Assembly: GCA_934130405.1 (NCBI GenBank)
Contig: CAKOXX010000004.1
Coordinates: forward strand, 14,386 to 78,385
Length of the DNA: 64,000 nt
Direction: 5' to 3'
Source: an uncultured Bacilli bacterium
GTDB lineage: Bacteria > Bacillota_I > Bacilli_A > RF39 > UBA660
Positions 50,330 to 62,728 of the stretch are shown one piece after another. The number at the start of each line of letters is the position of its first letter. Positions within the stretch are counted from its first letter, which is position 1. The notes under the pieces were generated by a model. That model was given only the letters and a program-made list of their open reading frames with translations, made no database searches and was not told where the DNA came from. The position numbers and the translations under genes were made by a program.

Positions 50330-52686
50330 TAAAATAATACTTCAATTTCTTTATCAATATCATGCCAAGTAAAGTTTCTAACTTCTTCCATGTCTTCACC
50401 GTATTCTCTAATGTAGTTATTATGTTTAATTAACATATCTTTGCACCATTCGTATGATGGAGTAGCTCTATTACCTAGTTGGGGTAAGTATTTTAAAGCA
50501 TCCATTACTAAATGATATCTATCTATTTTGTTTTGAACGCGCATATCAAATGGAGTAGTAATAGTTCCTTCTTCGATATAGCCATGAACATGAAGATTGT
50601 CATTTTCTCTTTTATAAGTTAATTGATGAATTAAAGATGGGTATCCATGGAAAGCAAAGATAATAGGTTTATCTTTGGTAAATAACATATTGTAATCTTG
50701 ATTAGTTAATCCATGTGGATGTTCTAAATTAGATTGAAGTTTCATTAAATCAACTACATTTACACAGCGGATTTTAATTTCTGGGAAGAATTGATGTAGA
50801 ATAGAAATCGCTGCTAAAGTTTCAAGAGTTGGTGTATCACCACAACAAGCCATTACGATATCAGGACTGGCGCCTTTATCATTACTGGCCCAAGTAAATA
50901 TTCCAATACCTTTACTACAGTGATTTATAGCTTCATCCATATTTAACCACTGGATACTTGGATGTTTAGAAGCAACAATAACATTTATATAATTTTTACT
51001 CTTAATACAATGGTTGCAAGTAGAAAGTAAACAGTTAGCATCTGGAGGTAAATAAATTCTAGCAATATCAGCTTTTTTTGTAGCAATATGATTTAGAAAA
51101 CCAGGGTCTTGATGTGTATAACCGTTATGGTCTTGTTGCCAAATATGAGAAGCTAATAAATAGTTAAGAGATGATATACTTCTACGCCAATCAAGTTGTT
51201 TACAGACTTTTAACCATTTGGCATGTTGACTAGTCATCGAATCAACGATTCTAACGAAGGCTTCATAAGTATCAAAAATTCCATGTCTTCCAGTTAAAAT
51301 GTAACCTTCTAGCATTCCTTCGCAGACATGCTCTGATAAGAAGGAATCAATTACTTGACCATTATGATTTAAATATTCATCATTTGCTAATATTTTAGCA
51401 TTAAATTGGCGATTAGTAGTTTCAAATACAGCATTTAAACGATTAGATAAAGCTTCATCAGGACCAAATATTCTAAAGTTTTTATTCTTTTTAATAACAT
51501 CTTCTAAGAAATAACCTAAGACCTTTGTATCTTGTTCTTTTACTTCACCATGATTTTTGATGTCAACTTTATAATTTCTGAAATCAGGTAAGTTTAGTTC
51601 TTTTAATAAAAGACCTCCATTGGCATATGGGTTAGCCCCCATTCTTCTATTACCTTTAGGCGCCATTTCCTTTAATTCATCTTTAATAGAACCATCTTCA
51701 TTAAAAATTTCTTCCGGTTTATAACTTTTTAGCCAGTTTTCTAGGATATCAATGTGTTCCATATGATCTTGATCTATTGGAACTGGTACTTGGTGAGCTC
51801 TAAATGTTCCTTCAATTTGTGCACCTTGAAACATTTTAGGACCAGTCCAACCTTTAGGAGTTTTTAGAATAATCATTGGCCATTTTTGATTGTCTGTTGA
51901 TTTTTCATTTTTAATTTTTTTAATCTTCCTAATAGTTTTATCTAAAGCTTTTGCCATTTCATCATGAAGTACCATTGAATCGTTTCCTTCAATATAAATT
52001 GGGTCGTATCCATAACCATCAAAGAGATTAAATAACTCATCTTTTGGAATTCTATCAAGAATAGTAGGATTAGCTATTTTATAACCATTTAAATTTAAAA
52101 TTGGCAAAACTACTCCATCAGTTTCGGGATTAATAAGTTTATTACAATGCCAAGAAGTAGCCAAAGGACCAGTTTCAGCTTCGCCGTCACCAACAACGAC
52201 AGCAGCAATTAAATCAGGATTATCTAAAACTGCTCCAAAGGCATGAGCAAGACTGTAACCTAATTCGCCACCTTCATTGATGGATCCAGGTGTTTCAGGA
52301 GCAACGTGTGAAGAAATTCCTCCAGGAAAACTAAATTGTTTAAATAATCTTTTTAAACCTTCTTCATCTTGAGAAATATTAGGATATATTTCAGAATAAG
52401 TTCCTTCTAAATATACATTAGAAACAATAGCATTACCACCATGACCTGGTCCTGAGATATAAATCATATTTAAATCGTATTTTTTGATAATTCTATTTAA
52501 ATGTGTATAAATAAAATTTTGAGTTGGCACTGTGCCCCAATGACCAACTACTTTCTTTTTTAAGTCATTTTTTTCAAGTGGTCTTTTTAGTAGAGGATTG
52601 TTCTTTAAATAAAGTTGTCCAACTGATAAATAATTTGCTGCATTAAAATATCTATTTATTAAATCTTTTTCTCTTTCTGTAAGCAT
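50329..52686 (-). CDS. xfp: xylulose-5-phosphate / fructose-6-phosphate phosphoketolase
   Basis: 785 aa, full length. [17 protein letters not shown] near the N-terminus, SGPGHGG, and the thiamine-diphosphate site [16 protein letters not shown]-terminal SYEWCKDML. Splits xylulose-5-P (or fructose-6-P) with phosphate to acetyl-P and a triose or tetrose phosphate, implying heterofermentative or pentose-based energy gain. TAGGAGGC SD and consensus promoter on the - strand. Confidence 0.98.
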   Translation of the reverse strand: MLTEREKDLINRYFNAANYLSVGQLYLKNNPLLKRPLEKNDLKKKVVGHWGTVPTQNFIYTHLNRIIKKYDLNMIYISGPGHGGNAIVSNVYLEGTYSEIYPNISQDEEGLKRLFKQFSFPGGISSHVAPETPGSINEGGELGYSLAHAFGAVLDNPDLIAAVVVGDGEAETGPLATSWHCNKLINPETDGVVLPILNLNGYKIANPTILDRIPKDELFNLFDGYGYDPIYIEGNDSMVLHDEMAKALDKTIRKIKKIKNEKSTDNQKWPMIILKTPKGWTGPKMFQGAQIEGTFRAHQVPVPIDQDHMEHIDILENWLKSYKPEEIFNEDGSIKDELKEMAPKGNRRMGANPYANGGLLLKELNLPDFRNYKVDIKNHGEVKEQDTKVLGYFLEDVIKKNKNFRIFGPDEALSNRLNAVFETTNRQFNAKILANDEYLNHNGQVIDSFLSEHVCEGMLEGYILTGRHGIFDTYEAFVRIVDSMTSQHAKWLKVCKQLDWRRSISSLNYLLASHIWQQDHNGYTHQDPGFLNHIATKKADIARIYLPPDANCLLSTCNHCIKSKNYINVIVASKHPSIQWLNMDEAINHCSKGIGIFTWASNDKGASPDIVMACCGDTPTLETLAAISILHQFFPEIKIRCVNVVDLMKLQSNLEHPHGLTNQDYNMLFTKDKPIIFAFHGYPSLIHQLTYKRENDNLHVHGYIEEGTITTPFDMRVQNKIDRYHLVMDALKYLPQLGNRATPSYEWCKDMLIKHNNYIREYGEDMEEVRNFTWHDIDKEIEVLF

Positions 52687-52709
52687 TTATAAGCCTCCTA
52701 TTCTTCTTC

Positions 52710-52738
52710 ATTATAAGATAAAAAAATAGTTTTAACAA
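52710..52738 (-). promoter_or_regulatory. promoter of xfp
   Basis: On the - strand TTGTTA, 17 bp, TATAAT. No catabolite-response element recognised over it. Confidence 0.75.
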
Positions 52739-52801
52739 TTGTAAACTAGAAAAAAGTATTTTTTAGAAAAAACTGGTGTCAATAATTTTTGAAAAATATG
52801 T

Positions 52802-52830
52802 TTGACAAAGCTATAATCTGATGTTATATT
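52802..52830 (+). promoter_or_regulatory. promoter of the str operon (rpsL)
   Basis: TTGACA, 17 bp, TATATT with extended TG-T. Confidence 0.8.
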
Positions 52831-52849
52831 ATAACTGCTGATTAAATTT

Positions 52850-52909
52850 AATTTTGTTGAGAGACAAAATTTTATTTAAAAGTTAAAATGATACACCCGG
52901 ATATGTGTA
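52850..52909 (+). promoter_or_regulatory. structured leader of rpsL
   Basis: AATTTTGT-TGAGAG-ACAAAATT (52850-52871) followed by TACAC / GTGTA (52892-52909) before the SD GAAAGGAGA. Possible site of autoregulation; not matched to a known motif. Confidence 0.4.
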
Positions 52910-52930
52910 AAGAAAGGAGATATATTTTAT

Positions 52931-53341
52931 ATGCCTACAGTTCAACAATTGGTACGTAAAGGAAGAGGAAAAAAAGTTCGTAAGAGCAAGGCTCCAGTAT
53001 TAGGTGTTGGTGTTAATACTATTCGTAGAAAATCAACAAGTAATCCATCACCACAAAAGCGTGGAGTATGTACTCGTGTAGGAACTAAAACACCAAAGAA
53101 ACCAAACTCAGCTTTAAGAAAATATGCTCGTGTTCGTTTATCAAATGGAAAAGAAGTAGATACTTATATTCCAGGTATTGGACATAACTTACAAGAGCAC
53201 AGTGTTGTACTAGTACGTGGAGGACGTGTTAAGGACTTAATCGGAGTTCGTTATCACATCGTTCGTGGTACACTAGATACTGCTGGAGTAAAAGATAGAA
53301 AACAAGGTCGTAGTAAATATGGTGCTAAACGCCCTAAGTAA
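52931..53341 (+). CDS. rpsL: 30S ribosomal protein S12
   Basis: 136 aa. Canonical [20 protein letters not shown], with the Lys that is mutated in streptomycin resistance, plus [20 protein letters not shown]. Decoding-centre protein. First gene of rpsL-rpsG-fusA; tuf follows under its own promoter. Confidence 0.99.
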   Translation: MPTVQQLVRKGRGKKVRKSKAPVLGVGVNTIRRKSTSNPSPQKRGVCTRVGTKTPKKPNSALRKYARVRLSNGKEVDTYIPGIGHNLQEHSVVLVRGGRVKDLIGVRYHIVRGTLDTAGVKDRKQGRSKYGAKRPK

Positions 53342-53374
53342 AATTAATATTAGTATTGAAAGGAGGAAATCAAT

Positions 53375-53842
53375 ATGCGTAAAAGACGCGCTGTAAAAAG
53401 AGATGTTTTACCAGATCCTATATATAAATCTAAGACAGTAGCAAAATTAATAAATACTATTATGTTAGATGGTAAAAAAGGAACTGCTCAAACAATTCTT
53501 TATGAAGCATTTGATATAGTAAAACAAAAAACTGGTCGTGATCCACTTGAAGTCTTCAATGAAGCAATGGATAATATCAGACCAGCACTAGAAGTTAAGT
53601 CACGTCGTGTTGGAGGAGCTAACTATCAAGTACCTCAAGAAGTAACACCTCGTCGTGCTGAAGCCTTAGCACTTCGTTGGTTAGTTAAATATTCTCGTCT
53701 TCGTGGAGGACGTGGAATGGCTGATAATTTAGCTAACGAAATAATTGATGCTGCAAATGGAACAGGAGCAGCTGTTAAGAAAAAAGAAGATACTCACAGA
53801 ATGGCAGAAGCCAACAAAGCTTATGCACATTATCGTTGGTAG
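53375..53842 (+). CDS. rpsG: 30S ribosomal protein S7
   Basis: 155 aa. Primary 16S rRNA binder of the head: [40 protein letters not shown] and the terminal [13 protein letters not shown]. In E. coli it represses the str operon by binding the rpsL-rpsG spacer; here that spacer is only 33 bases, so the same mechanism is doubtful. AAGGAGG SD. Confidence 0.99.
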   Translation: MRKRRAVKRDVLPDPIYKSKTVAKLINTIMLDGKKGTAQTILYEAFDIVKQKTGRDPLEVFNEAMDNIRPALEVKSRRVGGANYQVPQEVTPRRAEALALRWLVKYSRLRGGRGMADNLANEIIDAANGTGAAVKKKEDTHRMAEANKAYAHYRW

Positions 53843-53854
53843 AAAGGATAATAT

Positions 53855-55924
53855 ATGGCAAGAGATACGTCTTTAGATAAGACAAGAAATTTTGGAATTA
53901 TGGCACATATTGATGCCGGAAAAACAACTACTACAGAACGTATATTATTCCATGGTGGAAATATCCATAAAATTGGAGAAACTCACGATGGAGCTAGCCA
54001 AATGGACTGGATGGAGCAAGAAAAAGAACGTGGTATTACTATCACTTCTGCTGCTACAACAGTTCACTGGAAAGGATATCGTTACAATATCATTGATACT
54101 CCAGGACACGTAGACTTCACTATTGAAGTTAGCCGTAGTTTAAGAGTACTTGATGGATCAGTTGCTTTGTTAGATGCTCAAGCTGGTGTTGAACCACAAA
54201 TGGAAACAGTTTGGCGTCAAGCTGATGAATTTATGGTACCTAGAATTATTTTTGCTAACAAAATGGGTAAAATGGGCGCAGACTTTAGCTACAGTCTTAA
54301 ATCTATTAAAGATCGTTTAGGAGTTAATGCAAAGCCTATTGAATGGCCAATTGGAGCAGAAGATGATTTTAGAGGTGTTATTGATTTAGTTACTAAAAAA
54401 GCAATTGAATTTGATGGAAAACCAGAAGAAGATGCTAAGGAAATAGAAATTCCTGCTGATTTAAAAGATTTAGTTGAAGAAAAGCATGCTGAACTTATCG
54501 ATGCAGTAGCTGAATTCGATGATGAAATGATGGAAACTTACCTTGATGGTGGAGAAGTTACAGAAGAAATGATTAAAAGAGCTATCCGTAAAGGTTGCCT
54601 TGCTACTAAATTCTTCCCAGTTATGTGTGGAGATGCTTTAGGAAACAAAGGTATTAAACCATTAATGGATGCTGTTATCGATTATTTACCTAGTCCATTA
54701 GATATTGCTTCTATTAAAGGACATAATTTAAAAGGAGAAGAAGAGACTCGTCATCCAAGTGATTCTGAACCTTTCAGTGCTTTAGCATTTAAGGTTATGA
54801 CAGATCCATTTGTTGGACGTTTAACATTCTTCCGTGTTTATTCAGGACATCTATCAAGTGGTAGTTATGTTTTAAACTCTACAAAAGATAGTAAAGAAAG
54901 AATTGGTCGTATTTTACAAATGCATGCTAATACTCGTAAAGAGATTACTGATGTATACACAGGAGATATTGCTGCTGCTGTAGGACTTAAGAATACAACA
55001 ACTGGTGATACTTTATGTGATGAAAAGAAACCAATTATTCTTGAAAAATTATCAGTTCCTGAACCAGTTATTCAATTAGCTGTTGAGCCTAAGAGTAAAG
55101 CAGATCAAGACAAAATGGCTTTGGCTTTACAAAAATTAGCTGAAGAAGATCCTACATTTAAAGTTCATACAGATCATGAAACAGGTCAAACTGTTATTGC
55201 TGGTATGGGTGAATTACACTTAGATGTATTAGTTGATCGTATGAAGCGTGAATTCCACGTTGAAGCTAATGTTGGTGCTCCACAAGTTGCTTATCGTGAA
55301 ACAATTAAGCAATCTGCTGATTGTGAAGGTAAATATATTAAACAATCTGGTGGTCGTGGACAATATGGACACGTTTGGGTTAAGTTTGAGCCTAATCCAG
55401 ATAAAGGATATGAATTTGTTGACCAAATCGTTGGTGGAGTTGTTCCTCGTGAATATATTCCAGTAGTAGATAAAGGTTTACAAGAAGCTATGCAAACTGG
55501 TATTTTAGCAGGATATCCTATGATTGATGTTAAAGCTACATTATTTGATGGTTCATACCATGATGTAGACTCTAACGAAATGGCTTTCAAAATTGCTGCA
55601 TCTATGGCATTAAAAGAAGCTAAAAATAAATGTAATGCTGTTTTACTAGAGCCAATTATGAAAGTTGATGTAACTACACCAGATGAATATTTTGGTAATG
55701 TTATGGGAGACTTAACAAGTCGTCGTGGTAGACCACTTGGACAAGAGAGTACTGGAAATGCAGTAAAATTATCTGCTATGGTACCACTTTCTGAAATGTT
55801 TGGTTATGCTACTAACTTACGTAGTAATACTCAAGGAAGAGGAAACTTTGTTATGACATTTGACCATTATGAAGAAGTTCCAAGAAACATTGCAGAAGAA
55901 ATAATTAAAAAGAGTGGAAATTAA
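53855..55924 (+). CDS. fusA: translation elongation factor G
   Basis: 689 aa. G1 [15 protein letters not shown] (17-31), G3 DTPGHVDF, and G4 NKMGKMGAD; in E. coli EF-G that last segment is NKMDRMGAN, so the usual NKxD Asp is replaced by Gly here. Domains II-V follow ([24 protein letters not shown]-like [27 protein letters not shown]). Moves tRNAs and mRNA during translocation. The only EF-G in the window; normal length. Confidence 0.97.
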   Translation: MARDTSLDKTRNFGIMAHIDAGKTTTTERILFHGGNIHKIGETHDGASQMDWMEQEKERGITITSAATTVHWKGYRYNIIDTPGHVDFTIEVSRSLRVLDGSVALLDAQAGVEPQMETVWRQADEFMVPRIIFANKMGKMGADFSYSLKSIKDRLGVNAKPIEWPIGAEDDFRGVIDLVTKKAIEFDGKPEEDAKEIEIPADLKDLVEEKHAELIDAVAEFDDEMMETYLDGGEVTEEMIKRAIRKGCLATKFFPVMCGDALGNKGIKPLMDAVIDYLPSPLDIASIKGHNLKGEEETRHPSDSEPFSALAFKVMTDPFVGRLTFFRVYSGHLSSGSYVLNSTKDSKERIGRILQMHANTRKEITDVYTGDIAAAVGLKNTTTGDTLCDEKKPIILEKLSVPEPVIQLAVEPKSKADQDKMALALQKLAEEDPTFKVHTDHETGQTVIAGMGELHLDVLVDRMKREFHVEANVGAPQVAYRETIKQSADCEGKYIKQSGGRGQYGHVWVKFEPNPDKGYEFVDQIVGGVVPREYIPVVDKGLQEAMQTGILAGYPMIDVKATLFDGSYHDVDSNEMAFKIAASMALKEAKNKCNAVLLEPIMKVDVTTPDEYFGNVMGDLTSRRGRPLGQESTGNAVKLSAMVPLSEMFGYATNLRSNTQGRGNFVMTFDHYEEVPRNIAEEIIKKSGN

Positions 55925-55954
55925 TTTAAACTCTTAAAAAATAGTTCTAAACAG

Positions 55955-55983
55955 TTGCAAATTTGTAAATTGTTAGATAAAAT
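55955..55983 (+). promoter_or_regulatory. promoter of tuf
   Basis: TTGCAA, 17 bp, TAAAAT, in the 92-base fusA-tuf gap. Confidence 0.65.
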
Positions 55984-56016
55984 AAATATTGAACAAAAAA
56001 AGGAGGAAATTTAATT

Positions 56017-57207
56017 ATGGCAAAACAAAAATTTGATCGTTCAAAACCACATGTTAACATTGGTACAATTGGACACGTAGATCATGGTAAAACTACTTTA
56101 ACTGCAGCTATTACTAAATGTTTACATGATAAGAACCCTGAATGGGCTGATTTCACTGATTATGCAAACATTGATAAAGCTCCAGAAGAAAGAGAACGTG
56201 GAATTACTATTAATACTTCACACGTTGAATATCAAACTGAAAATCGTCACTATGCACACGTTGACTGCCCAGGACATGCTGACTATGTTAAAAACATGAT
56301 TACTGGTGCTGCTCAAATGGATGGAGCAATCTTAGTTATTGCTGCTACTGATGGTGCTATGGCTCAAACTCGTGAACATATCTTATTATCACGTCAAGTT
56401 GGAGTACCTCGTATGGTTGTATTCTTAAACAAATGTGATATGGTTGATGATCCTGAGTTAATCGATTTAGTAGAAATGGAAGTTCGTGACTTATTAAATG
56501 AATATGGTTACGAAGGAGATGAAACTCCAATCATTAAGGGTTCTGCTCTTAAAGCTCTTGAAGGAGAACAAAAGTATGTTGATGCTATCTATGAATTAAT
56601 GGATGCTGTTGATACTTGGATTCCTACTCCAGAACGTGATAACGACAAACCATTCTTAATGAGTATTGAAGATGTATTCACAATCACTGGTCGTGGTACA
56701 GTTGTTACTGGACGTGTTGAACGTGGACAATTAAAACTTAATGATGAAGTTGAAATCGTTGGTATTAAACCAACTCAAAAGACTGTTGTTACAGGAATTG
56801 AAATGTTCCGTAAGCAATTAGACTTCGCTGAAGCAGGAGATAATGCTGGTGTATTATTACGTGGTATTTCTCGTGAACAAGTTGAACGTGGACAAGTTCT
56901 TGCTAAACCAGGAAGTGTTCATCCACATCACCAATTCAAAGCTGAAGTATATGTACTAAGCAAAGAAGAAGGTGGACGTCATACACCATTCTTCTCAAAT
57001 TATCGTCCTCAATTCTATTTCAGAACTACAGACGTAACTGGTGTTATTACATTACCTGAAGGTGTTGAAATGGTTATGCCAGGAGACAATGTTTCAATGG
57101 ATGTTGAGTTAATTCACCCAATTGCTATTGAAAAAGGTACTAAGTTCTCTATCCGTGAAGGTGGACGTACTGTTGGTGCTGGTGTTGTTTCTGAAATCGA
57201 AGGATAA
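56017..57207 (+). CDS. tuf: translation elongation factor Tu
   Basis: 396 aa. G1 [10 protein letters not shown] (19-28), [28 protein letters not shown], and the C-terminal [13 protein letters not shown]. Delivers aminoacyl-tRNA. Codon use is strongly biased to CGT/GGT-type codons relative to neighbours, as expected of a very highly expressed gene. AAGGAGG SD. Confidence 0.99.
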   Translation: MAKQKFDRSKPHVNIGTIGHVDHGKTTLTAAITKCLHDKNPEWADFTDYANIDKAPEERERGITINTSHVEYQTENRHYAHVDCPGHADYVKNMITGAAQMDGAILVIAATDGAMAQTREHILLSRQVGVPRMVVFLNKCDMVDDPELIDLVEMEVRDLLNEYGYEGDETPIIKGSALKALEGEQKYVDAIYELMDAVDTWIPTPERDNDKPFLMSIEDVFTITGRGTVVTGRVERGQLKLNDEVEIVGIKPTQKTVVTGIEMFRKQLDFAEAGDNAGVLLRGISREQVERGQVLAKPGSVHPHHQFKAEVYVLSKEEGGRHTPFFSNYRPQFYFRTTDVTGVITLPEGVEMVMPGDNVSMDVELIHPIAIEKGTKFSIREGGRTVGAGVVSEIEG

Positions 57208-57220
57208 TAACAACATAATT

Positions 57221-57262
57221 AAAACTGTAAAATCAAGCAATTTGATTTTTACAGTTTTTTTT
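57221..57262 (+). terminator. terminator of tuf
   Basis: AAAACTGTAAAATCAA pairs with TTGATTTTTACAGTTT (one bulge), then T's. Long and strong. Confidence 0.9.
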
Positions 57263-57293
57263 GTTATTATTAACTATACTAGGGTGTGATGAT

Positions 57294-57923
57294 ATGAAAA
57301 ATATTAAACATAAAAAAGAAATATTATTAGTATTATTGGGAGTAATTTTGATATTGACTGGTGCATATCTTACTGCAAAAGCTTCTAATAAGGAGATTGC
57401 AAAACCAGTTCCAAAAAAAGAAGAAACTTTAAAAGTTAATGGTCAGGTGATAAATTTAAAATTATATCGTGTTGATAAATCATTCTTTTTGCAGATTCCT
57501 GATGATTTTGTAGCAGTAACTGGAGATGCTTTAAATCAAAAATATGGTACTAGTGCAAGGGCAGAACTTATTTTTGAAAGTAGAGATGATTTAACGCATA
57601 TTTCTGTTACTAGAGGGAAAGATGATGTAGCAGAGGAATCATTAGCTAGTTATATAGAAACCTTTAAAAACAATATGGTTGGTTATACCGATGTTAAATT
57701 TGAAACATATCAAAAATATGGAAAAAACTTTGCAAGAATAGTAGCAACGAGTACTGATGAATCATCTAAATATTATGATATAAGATATTTTATATTAGAT
57801 AATAAACTAGTAACAGTAGAATTTTATACAACAATTAATCAAAAAACAGAATGGGAAAAAGTTAGTAAAAAAATTCTAGATAGTATTTGTTTTGATGAAG
57901 AAGATATTAAAGATAAGAATTAA
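57294..57923 (+). CDS. membrane-anchored protein with a PsbP/DUF1795-like domain
   Basis: 209 aa. Signal anchor ~9-28, short linker, then an alpha/beta domain (~45-200) whose pattern resembles the PsbP/Mog1 fold: FFLQIPDDFVAVTGDAL early and YDIRYFILDNKLVTVEFYTT late. Function unknown; predicted on the outer face of the membrane. No lipobox Cys. ATG behind GGGTGTG. Ends in its own terminator. Confidence 0.65.
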   Translation: MKNIKHKKEILLVLLGVILILTGAYLTAKASNKEIAKPVPKKEETLKVNGQVINLKLYRVDKSFFLQIPDDFVAVTGDALNQKYGTSARAELIFESRDDLTHISVTRGKDDVAEESLASYIETFKNNMVGYTDVKFETYQKYGKNFARIVATSTDESSKYYDIRYFILDNKLVTVEFYTTINQKTEWEKVSKKILDSICFDEEDIKDKN

Positions 57924-57938
57924 ATCTTGTCTTTTTAA
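57909..57938 (+). terminator. terminator of the PsbP-like gene
   Basis: AAAGATAAGA - ATTAAA - TCTTGTCTTT, 10 bp with one G-U, then TT; overlaps the gene's stop. Confidence 0.75.
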
Positions 57939-57950
57939 TTTTTAGAAAAG

Positions 57951-57982
57951 AAAAAAATGTAATACTCTAAATTACACTTTTT
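57951..57982. terminator. terminator of the FemAB gene
   Basis: TGTAAT / ATTACA with a T run on the - strand and a shorter one on the + strand. Confidence 0.7.
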
Positions 57983-57988
57983 ATTAAA

Positions 57989-59239
57989 TTACTTTTCCTT
58001 CTTTTTATCTTTGTTTAAGTTTCGATATAAGTTGTATGGTAATTGATTGATAACAAAATCAAATTCTCCAACATACTCACTAATGATTGGATTGAAACCA
58101 AGTTTCATTTCATTTAAACCAGAATATTCTGTTATATGTTCAAAATCTCCACTTACAGCATTAAAATTAATATATTTTAAATTCATCTTTTTATAGGTAG
58201 AAATTAATTCCCATTTCATAAGATAACTTGGATTTAAAGATTTGAATTTAGAATTTAGACCTTCAATGATTAAAAAAGCAGAACGGTCATATCTTAATAC
58301 AAGAGATGATGCAATTAAAATACCGTTTGGATTTTCTTTTAATAAATTAGTAGCCCATACCAAATTTTTCTTATAAGTATTTATTAGTTTATCTGACTCG
58401 ATTTTTTCGTTTATTAATTTCTTTCTGGTATTAGCATTCTTTGCTTGTTGAATCTTATAAGCAAGATTATCATTTATTTCCATTTCTCTTTCATATAATT
58501 TTTTACTATTGATAACGAAAGTTTCCGTATTTAATTTAGCAAAGTATAAATCAATATCACCCTTAAAATTTTTATAAAATTCTTGATAATATTCAATTGG
58601 CCTTGAATATTTTTTCTTAACAAAATCGTAAAAGAGAGGAAGATTTTGTTCGTTACCTTTAATAATTTCCACACCACTACGCATTGCTTTTTTAATTTTA
58701 TAACGAACACGTTTTTCGAAAGTATTATAGATAGCATCAATATCTTTATTAAGAGAGATGACAGCTTCAAATCTTGGCTTTTCTGTTTCAAAGAAAAGCG
58801 TAGGTCCATGATATTCCCAGTGACTAGCTTTTAAATTTTCTACGATAATGTTTGATTCTGGATTAATGTTTAATATTTTTCCGTTAGCATTGTGTAGTGC
58901 TACAGGAACAACGGGATCAATTTTTAATAACATAAATCCTTGTTTTGCTAGAAGCTTTTTTAATCTTTCTGTAAATTCTTTTAATAAAGCGCCATTACTA
59001 TAATCAAATAATAACCCTCTAGGGGCATAGGCGATTTTGTAGTTCATAAAGACTTCTTTATAGAGTAATAAAGATGCTCCAATAAGATTTTCCATCTCGT
59101 CAATAATACCAAGATAGTGTATATCATAGCCAAATTTTTTCATAATTTTGCCATATGAACTAGATTGATAATAACTACGATACTTATGTTTTTGTGCATA
59201 TTTATCAAATTCTTTTTCTTCTAGTGTGATTATTTTCAT
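57989..59239 (-). CDS. FemAB/MurM-type peptidoglycan bridge aminoacyltransferase
   Basis: 416 aa. Two GNAT-like halves split by a coiled-coil insert (~255-300, Lys/Glu/Asn-rich) typical of FemX/FemA. Family residues: YQSSSYGKIMKKFGYDIHYL at the start, YAPRGLLFD, FEKRVRYKIKKAMRSGVEI, and NFNAVSGDF near the end. Adds amino acids from aminoacyl-tRNA to the stem-peptide Lys of lipid II, so cross-bridges are expected in this wall. AAGGAGG SD. Confidence 0.92.
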   Translation of the reverse strand: MKIITLEEKEFDKYAQKHKYRSYYQSSSYGKIMKKFGYDIHYLGIIDEMENLIGASLLLYKEVFMNYKIAYAPRGLLFDYSNGALLKEFTERLKKLLAKQGFMLLKIDPVVPVALHNANGKILNINPESNIIVENLKASHWEYHGPTLFFETEKPRFEAVISLNKDIDAIYNTFEKRVRYKIKKAMRSGVEIIKGNEQNLPLFYDFVKKKYSRPIEYYQEFYKNFKGDIDLYFAKLNTETFVINSKKLYEREMEINDNLAYKIQQAKNANTRKKLINEKIESDKLINTYKKNLVWATNLLKENPNGILIASSLVLRYDRSAFLIIEGLNSKFKSLNPSYLMKWELISTYKKMNLKYINFNAVSGDFEHITEYSGLNEMKLGFNPIISEYVGEFDFVINQLPYNLYRNLNKDKKKEK

Positions 59240-59323
59240 GGAATTCCTCCTTAATCCCTTATATTATATCAGTCATTTGTTTAATTTTCAATGAAAGGGG
59301 GTTCAAAGATTTGTAAAATTTAG

Positions 59324-59329
59324 TATAAT
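59324..59329 (+). promoter_or_regulatory. -10 of murD
   Basis: TATAAT 20 bases before the ATG, just upstream of TAAGGAGGAG. -35 (GTTCAA) is weak. Confidence 0.5.
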
Positions 59330-59348
59330 GTAAGGAGGAGGGAACAAT

Positions 59349-60701
59349 ATGTTTGAAAATAAAAAAATATTAGTTCTTGGTATGGCAAGAAGTGGTTATG
59401 AAGCAGCAAAGTACTTAGTTAAACGTGGTAATACAGTTATCTTAAATGATGGTGGAAGTGCTGAAAAACAAAAAAAAGAACAAATCGAAGAATTAGAAAA
59501 ATTAGGTGTCACTTTAATATTTGGAAGTCATCCAGATGATTTGTTAGATGACACATTTGATTATTTAATAAAGAATCCTGGAATTCCAATTGATCATAAA
59601 TATGTTTTAAAAGCTCGTGAGCTCAATATAGAAGTTATTAATGAAGCAGAAATGGCTTATCGATTATTGCCAGATGACGTTACATTAATTGGAATAACTG
59701 GTACTAATGGAAAAACAACTACAACAACTTTAACTTATGAAATGATAAAAGCTAGTGGTAAACCTGTTCATTTAGCAGGAAATATTGGTTATCCATTAAT
59801 CAGTTTTTTAGATAAATTAGAAGCAAATGACATTATAGTAATGGAAGTTTCTTGTCAACAATTAGAAAATATGAGTGAATTTAAACCACATATCGCTTTG
59901 ATGACTAATCTTAGTGTAGCACATATAGACTTTTTAAAAAGTTATGAGAACTATAAAAGAGTAAAACTTAAATTATTTAAAAATCAAACGCAAGATGATA
60001 TAGCTATACTAAATATTGAAAATGAAGAAGTAATGACAGGAACCAAAGACGTAAAAGCAGTAACTAAATATTTTTCTAGTAAACGTGAAATAAATGGGGC
60101 TTATTATAAAGATGGTGCATTATGGTATTATGGTGAGAAAATATTAGATAGGGATAAGTTCTTGTTAGCTGGTATGCATAATGTTGAAAATGCTTTAGGA
60201 GCAATGATGATTGCTAAAGAAGTAGGCGTAGATAATGAGTCTATTGTGAAAGTATTAACTACCTTTAAAGGAGTTGCTCATCGTTTGGAATTTGTTGATG
60301 AAATAGCAGGAGTAAAATATTATAATGATACAGAAGCTACTAATACAAAGTGTACACAAATTGCTTTAAATTCATTTAATTGTGATACAATTCTTATTTT
60401 GGGAGGTTTAGAAAGAGGACAAGACTTTCATGACTTAGATAATTATATTAAAAATGTTAGAACAATAGTAGGAATAGGTCAATGTCGTGATAGAGTTAAG
60501 ACTTATGGTGAAGAATTAAATATAAATACAGAAATTTTTGAAACTTTAAGCGAAGCAATGAAGTATATAGAAACAATTGCTAGAAGTGGTGAAGTTGTAT
60601 TATTAAGTCCTGCTTCAGCTTCTTGGGATCAATATAAACAATGCGAAGATCGTGGAGATGAATTTAAAGAAATAGTCAAAAAAATTAGAGAAAAATTATA
60701 G
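59349..60701 (+). CDS. murD: UDP-N-acetylmuramoylalanine-D-glutamate ligase
   Basis: 450 aa Mur ligase. N-terminal UDP-binding Rossmann domain (KILVLGMARSGYEAAKYL), ATP loop GITGTNGKTTTTTL near 115-128, NDTEATNT and C-terminal LLSPASASWDQYK. Adds D-Glu to UDP-MurNAc-L-Ala. Stands alone here, away from a dcw cluster. Confidence 0.97.
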   Translation: MFENKKILVLGMARSGYEAAKYLVKRGNTVILNDGGSAEKQKKEQIEELEKLGVTLIFGSHPDDLLDDTFDYLIKNPGIPIDHKYVLKARELNIEVINEAEMAYRLLPDDVTLIGITGTNGKTTTTTLTYEMIKASGKPVHLAGNIGYPLISFLDKLEANDIIVMEVSCQQLENMSEFKPHIALMTNLSVAHIDFLKSYENYKRVKLKLFKNQTQDDIAILNIENEEVMTGTKDVKAVTKYFSSKREINGAYYKDGALWYYGEKILDRDKFLLAGMHNVENALGAMMIAKEVGVDNESIVKVLTTFKGVAHRLEFVDEIAGVKYYNDTEATNTKCTQIALNSFNCDTILILGGLERGQDFHDLDNYIKNVRTIVGIGQCRDRVKTYGEELNINTEIFETLSEAMKYIETIARSGEVVLLSPASASWDQYKQCEDRGDEFKEIVKKIREKL

Positions 60702-60793
60702 TCTTAATAATAAATTTATTTAAAAATGTGATATAATCTTAGTGAACTGTGTCAATAAATTAACTTTGATTCAGTAAGACTAGAAATTATTAA

Positions 60794-62062
<1,269 letters not shown>

Positions 62063-62074
62063 TTATAATTTAAG

Positions 62075-62114
62075 AGAAATGCTTGAGGATAAGTATCTTG
62101 CATTTCTTTTTTTT
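62075..62114 (+). terminator. terminator of eno
   Basis: AGAAATGC / GCATTTCT with an inner GATA-AG-TATC stem and eight T's. Confidence 0.9.
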
Positions 62115-62155
62115 ATATGATAGTATATTGTTGTTTATTTATGGAGGTGTAATTT

Positions 62156-62371
62156 ATGAAAATTGCATTAGTTATAGTATCAATTTTGTTAATTATAATC
62201 GTTTTATTACAGAGCAGTAAAGCTGAAGGTGGAGCTCAAATCTTATCAGGCAATACTACTGATTTATTTAAAAATCGTAAAGAAAGAGGAGCAGAATTAG
62301 TTGTTACTAGAATTACTATGCTTTTAGGATTAGCTTTCTTTATTATTTGTTTAGTAGAATCCTTTATTTAA
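62156..62371 (+). CDS. secG: protein translocase subunit SecG
   Basis: 71 aa with two membrane helices (~3-20, ~50-70) joined by the conserved SSKAEGGAQILSGNT segment, in which the GG-x-x-x-G pattern marks SecG. Accessory subunit of SecYEG. eno-secG order is seen in several Firmicutes. GGAGGTG SD. Confidence 0.95.
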   Translation: MKIALVIVSILLIIIVLLQSSKAEGGAQILSGNTTDLFKNRKERGAELVVTRITMLLGLAFFIICLVESFI

Positions 62372-62374
62372 CAA

Positions 62375-62403
62375 TTGACAAAGTAAGTAACTTATGGTAT
62401 TTT
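62375..62403 (+). promoter_or_regulatory. promoter of secE-nusG
   Basis: TTGACA, 17 bp, TATTTT with extended TG-G, in the 88-base secG-secE gap. No rpmG, which often precedes secE, is present. Confidence 0.65.
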
Positions 62404-62459
62404 ACAAGTAGGCACTGATTAGGTGTTTTTCTTTTGATGAAAAGAAGGGAAGATAAAAA

Positions 62460-62714
62460 ATGGCAAAGAATGAAAAAAACTTAGAAGTAAAAGAGAAAAC
62501 TGCTAAGAAAAAAGAAGAAAAAAAAGAAGGATTATGGACTAGAATCGTTTTATTCTTTAAAGGAGTAAAATCTGAGTGGAAGAGAGTAAAGTGGCCTACT
62601 AAAAAAGAAATGGTAAAATATTCAGTAGCTACTATTGTACTTATCATGGGATGTTCAGTATTTTTCTATTTAATTGATATTTTATTAGCATTTTTACACA
62701 GTTTAGGTAAATAG
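62460..62714 (+). CDS. secE: protein translocase subunit SecE
   Basis: 84 aa. Basic Lys/Glu-rich N-terminus (~1-25), amphipathic helix with VKSEWKRVKWPTKKEMVKYS (family signature) and one C-terminal membrane helix. Essential clamp of SecY. Followed by nusG after 14 bases, the universal order. Confidence 0.97.
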   Translation: MAKNEKNLEVKEKTAKKKEEKKEGLWTRIVLFFKGVKSEWKRVKWPTKKEMVKYSVATIVLIMGCSVFFYLIDILLAFLHSLGK

Positions 62715-62728
62715 AGGAGGGTTAAATA

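Noticed and set aside
59297..59315. GGGGGTTCAAAG resembling a tRNA T-arm
   Set aside because: No acceptor, D or anticodon stems around it; it is the murD promoter region.
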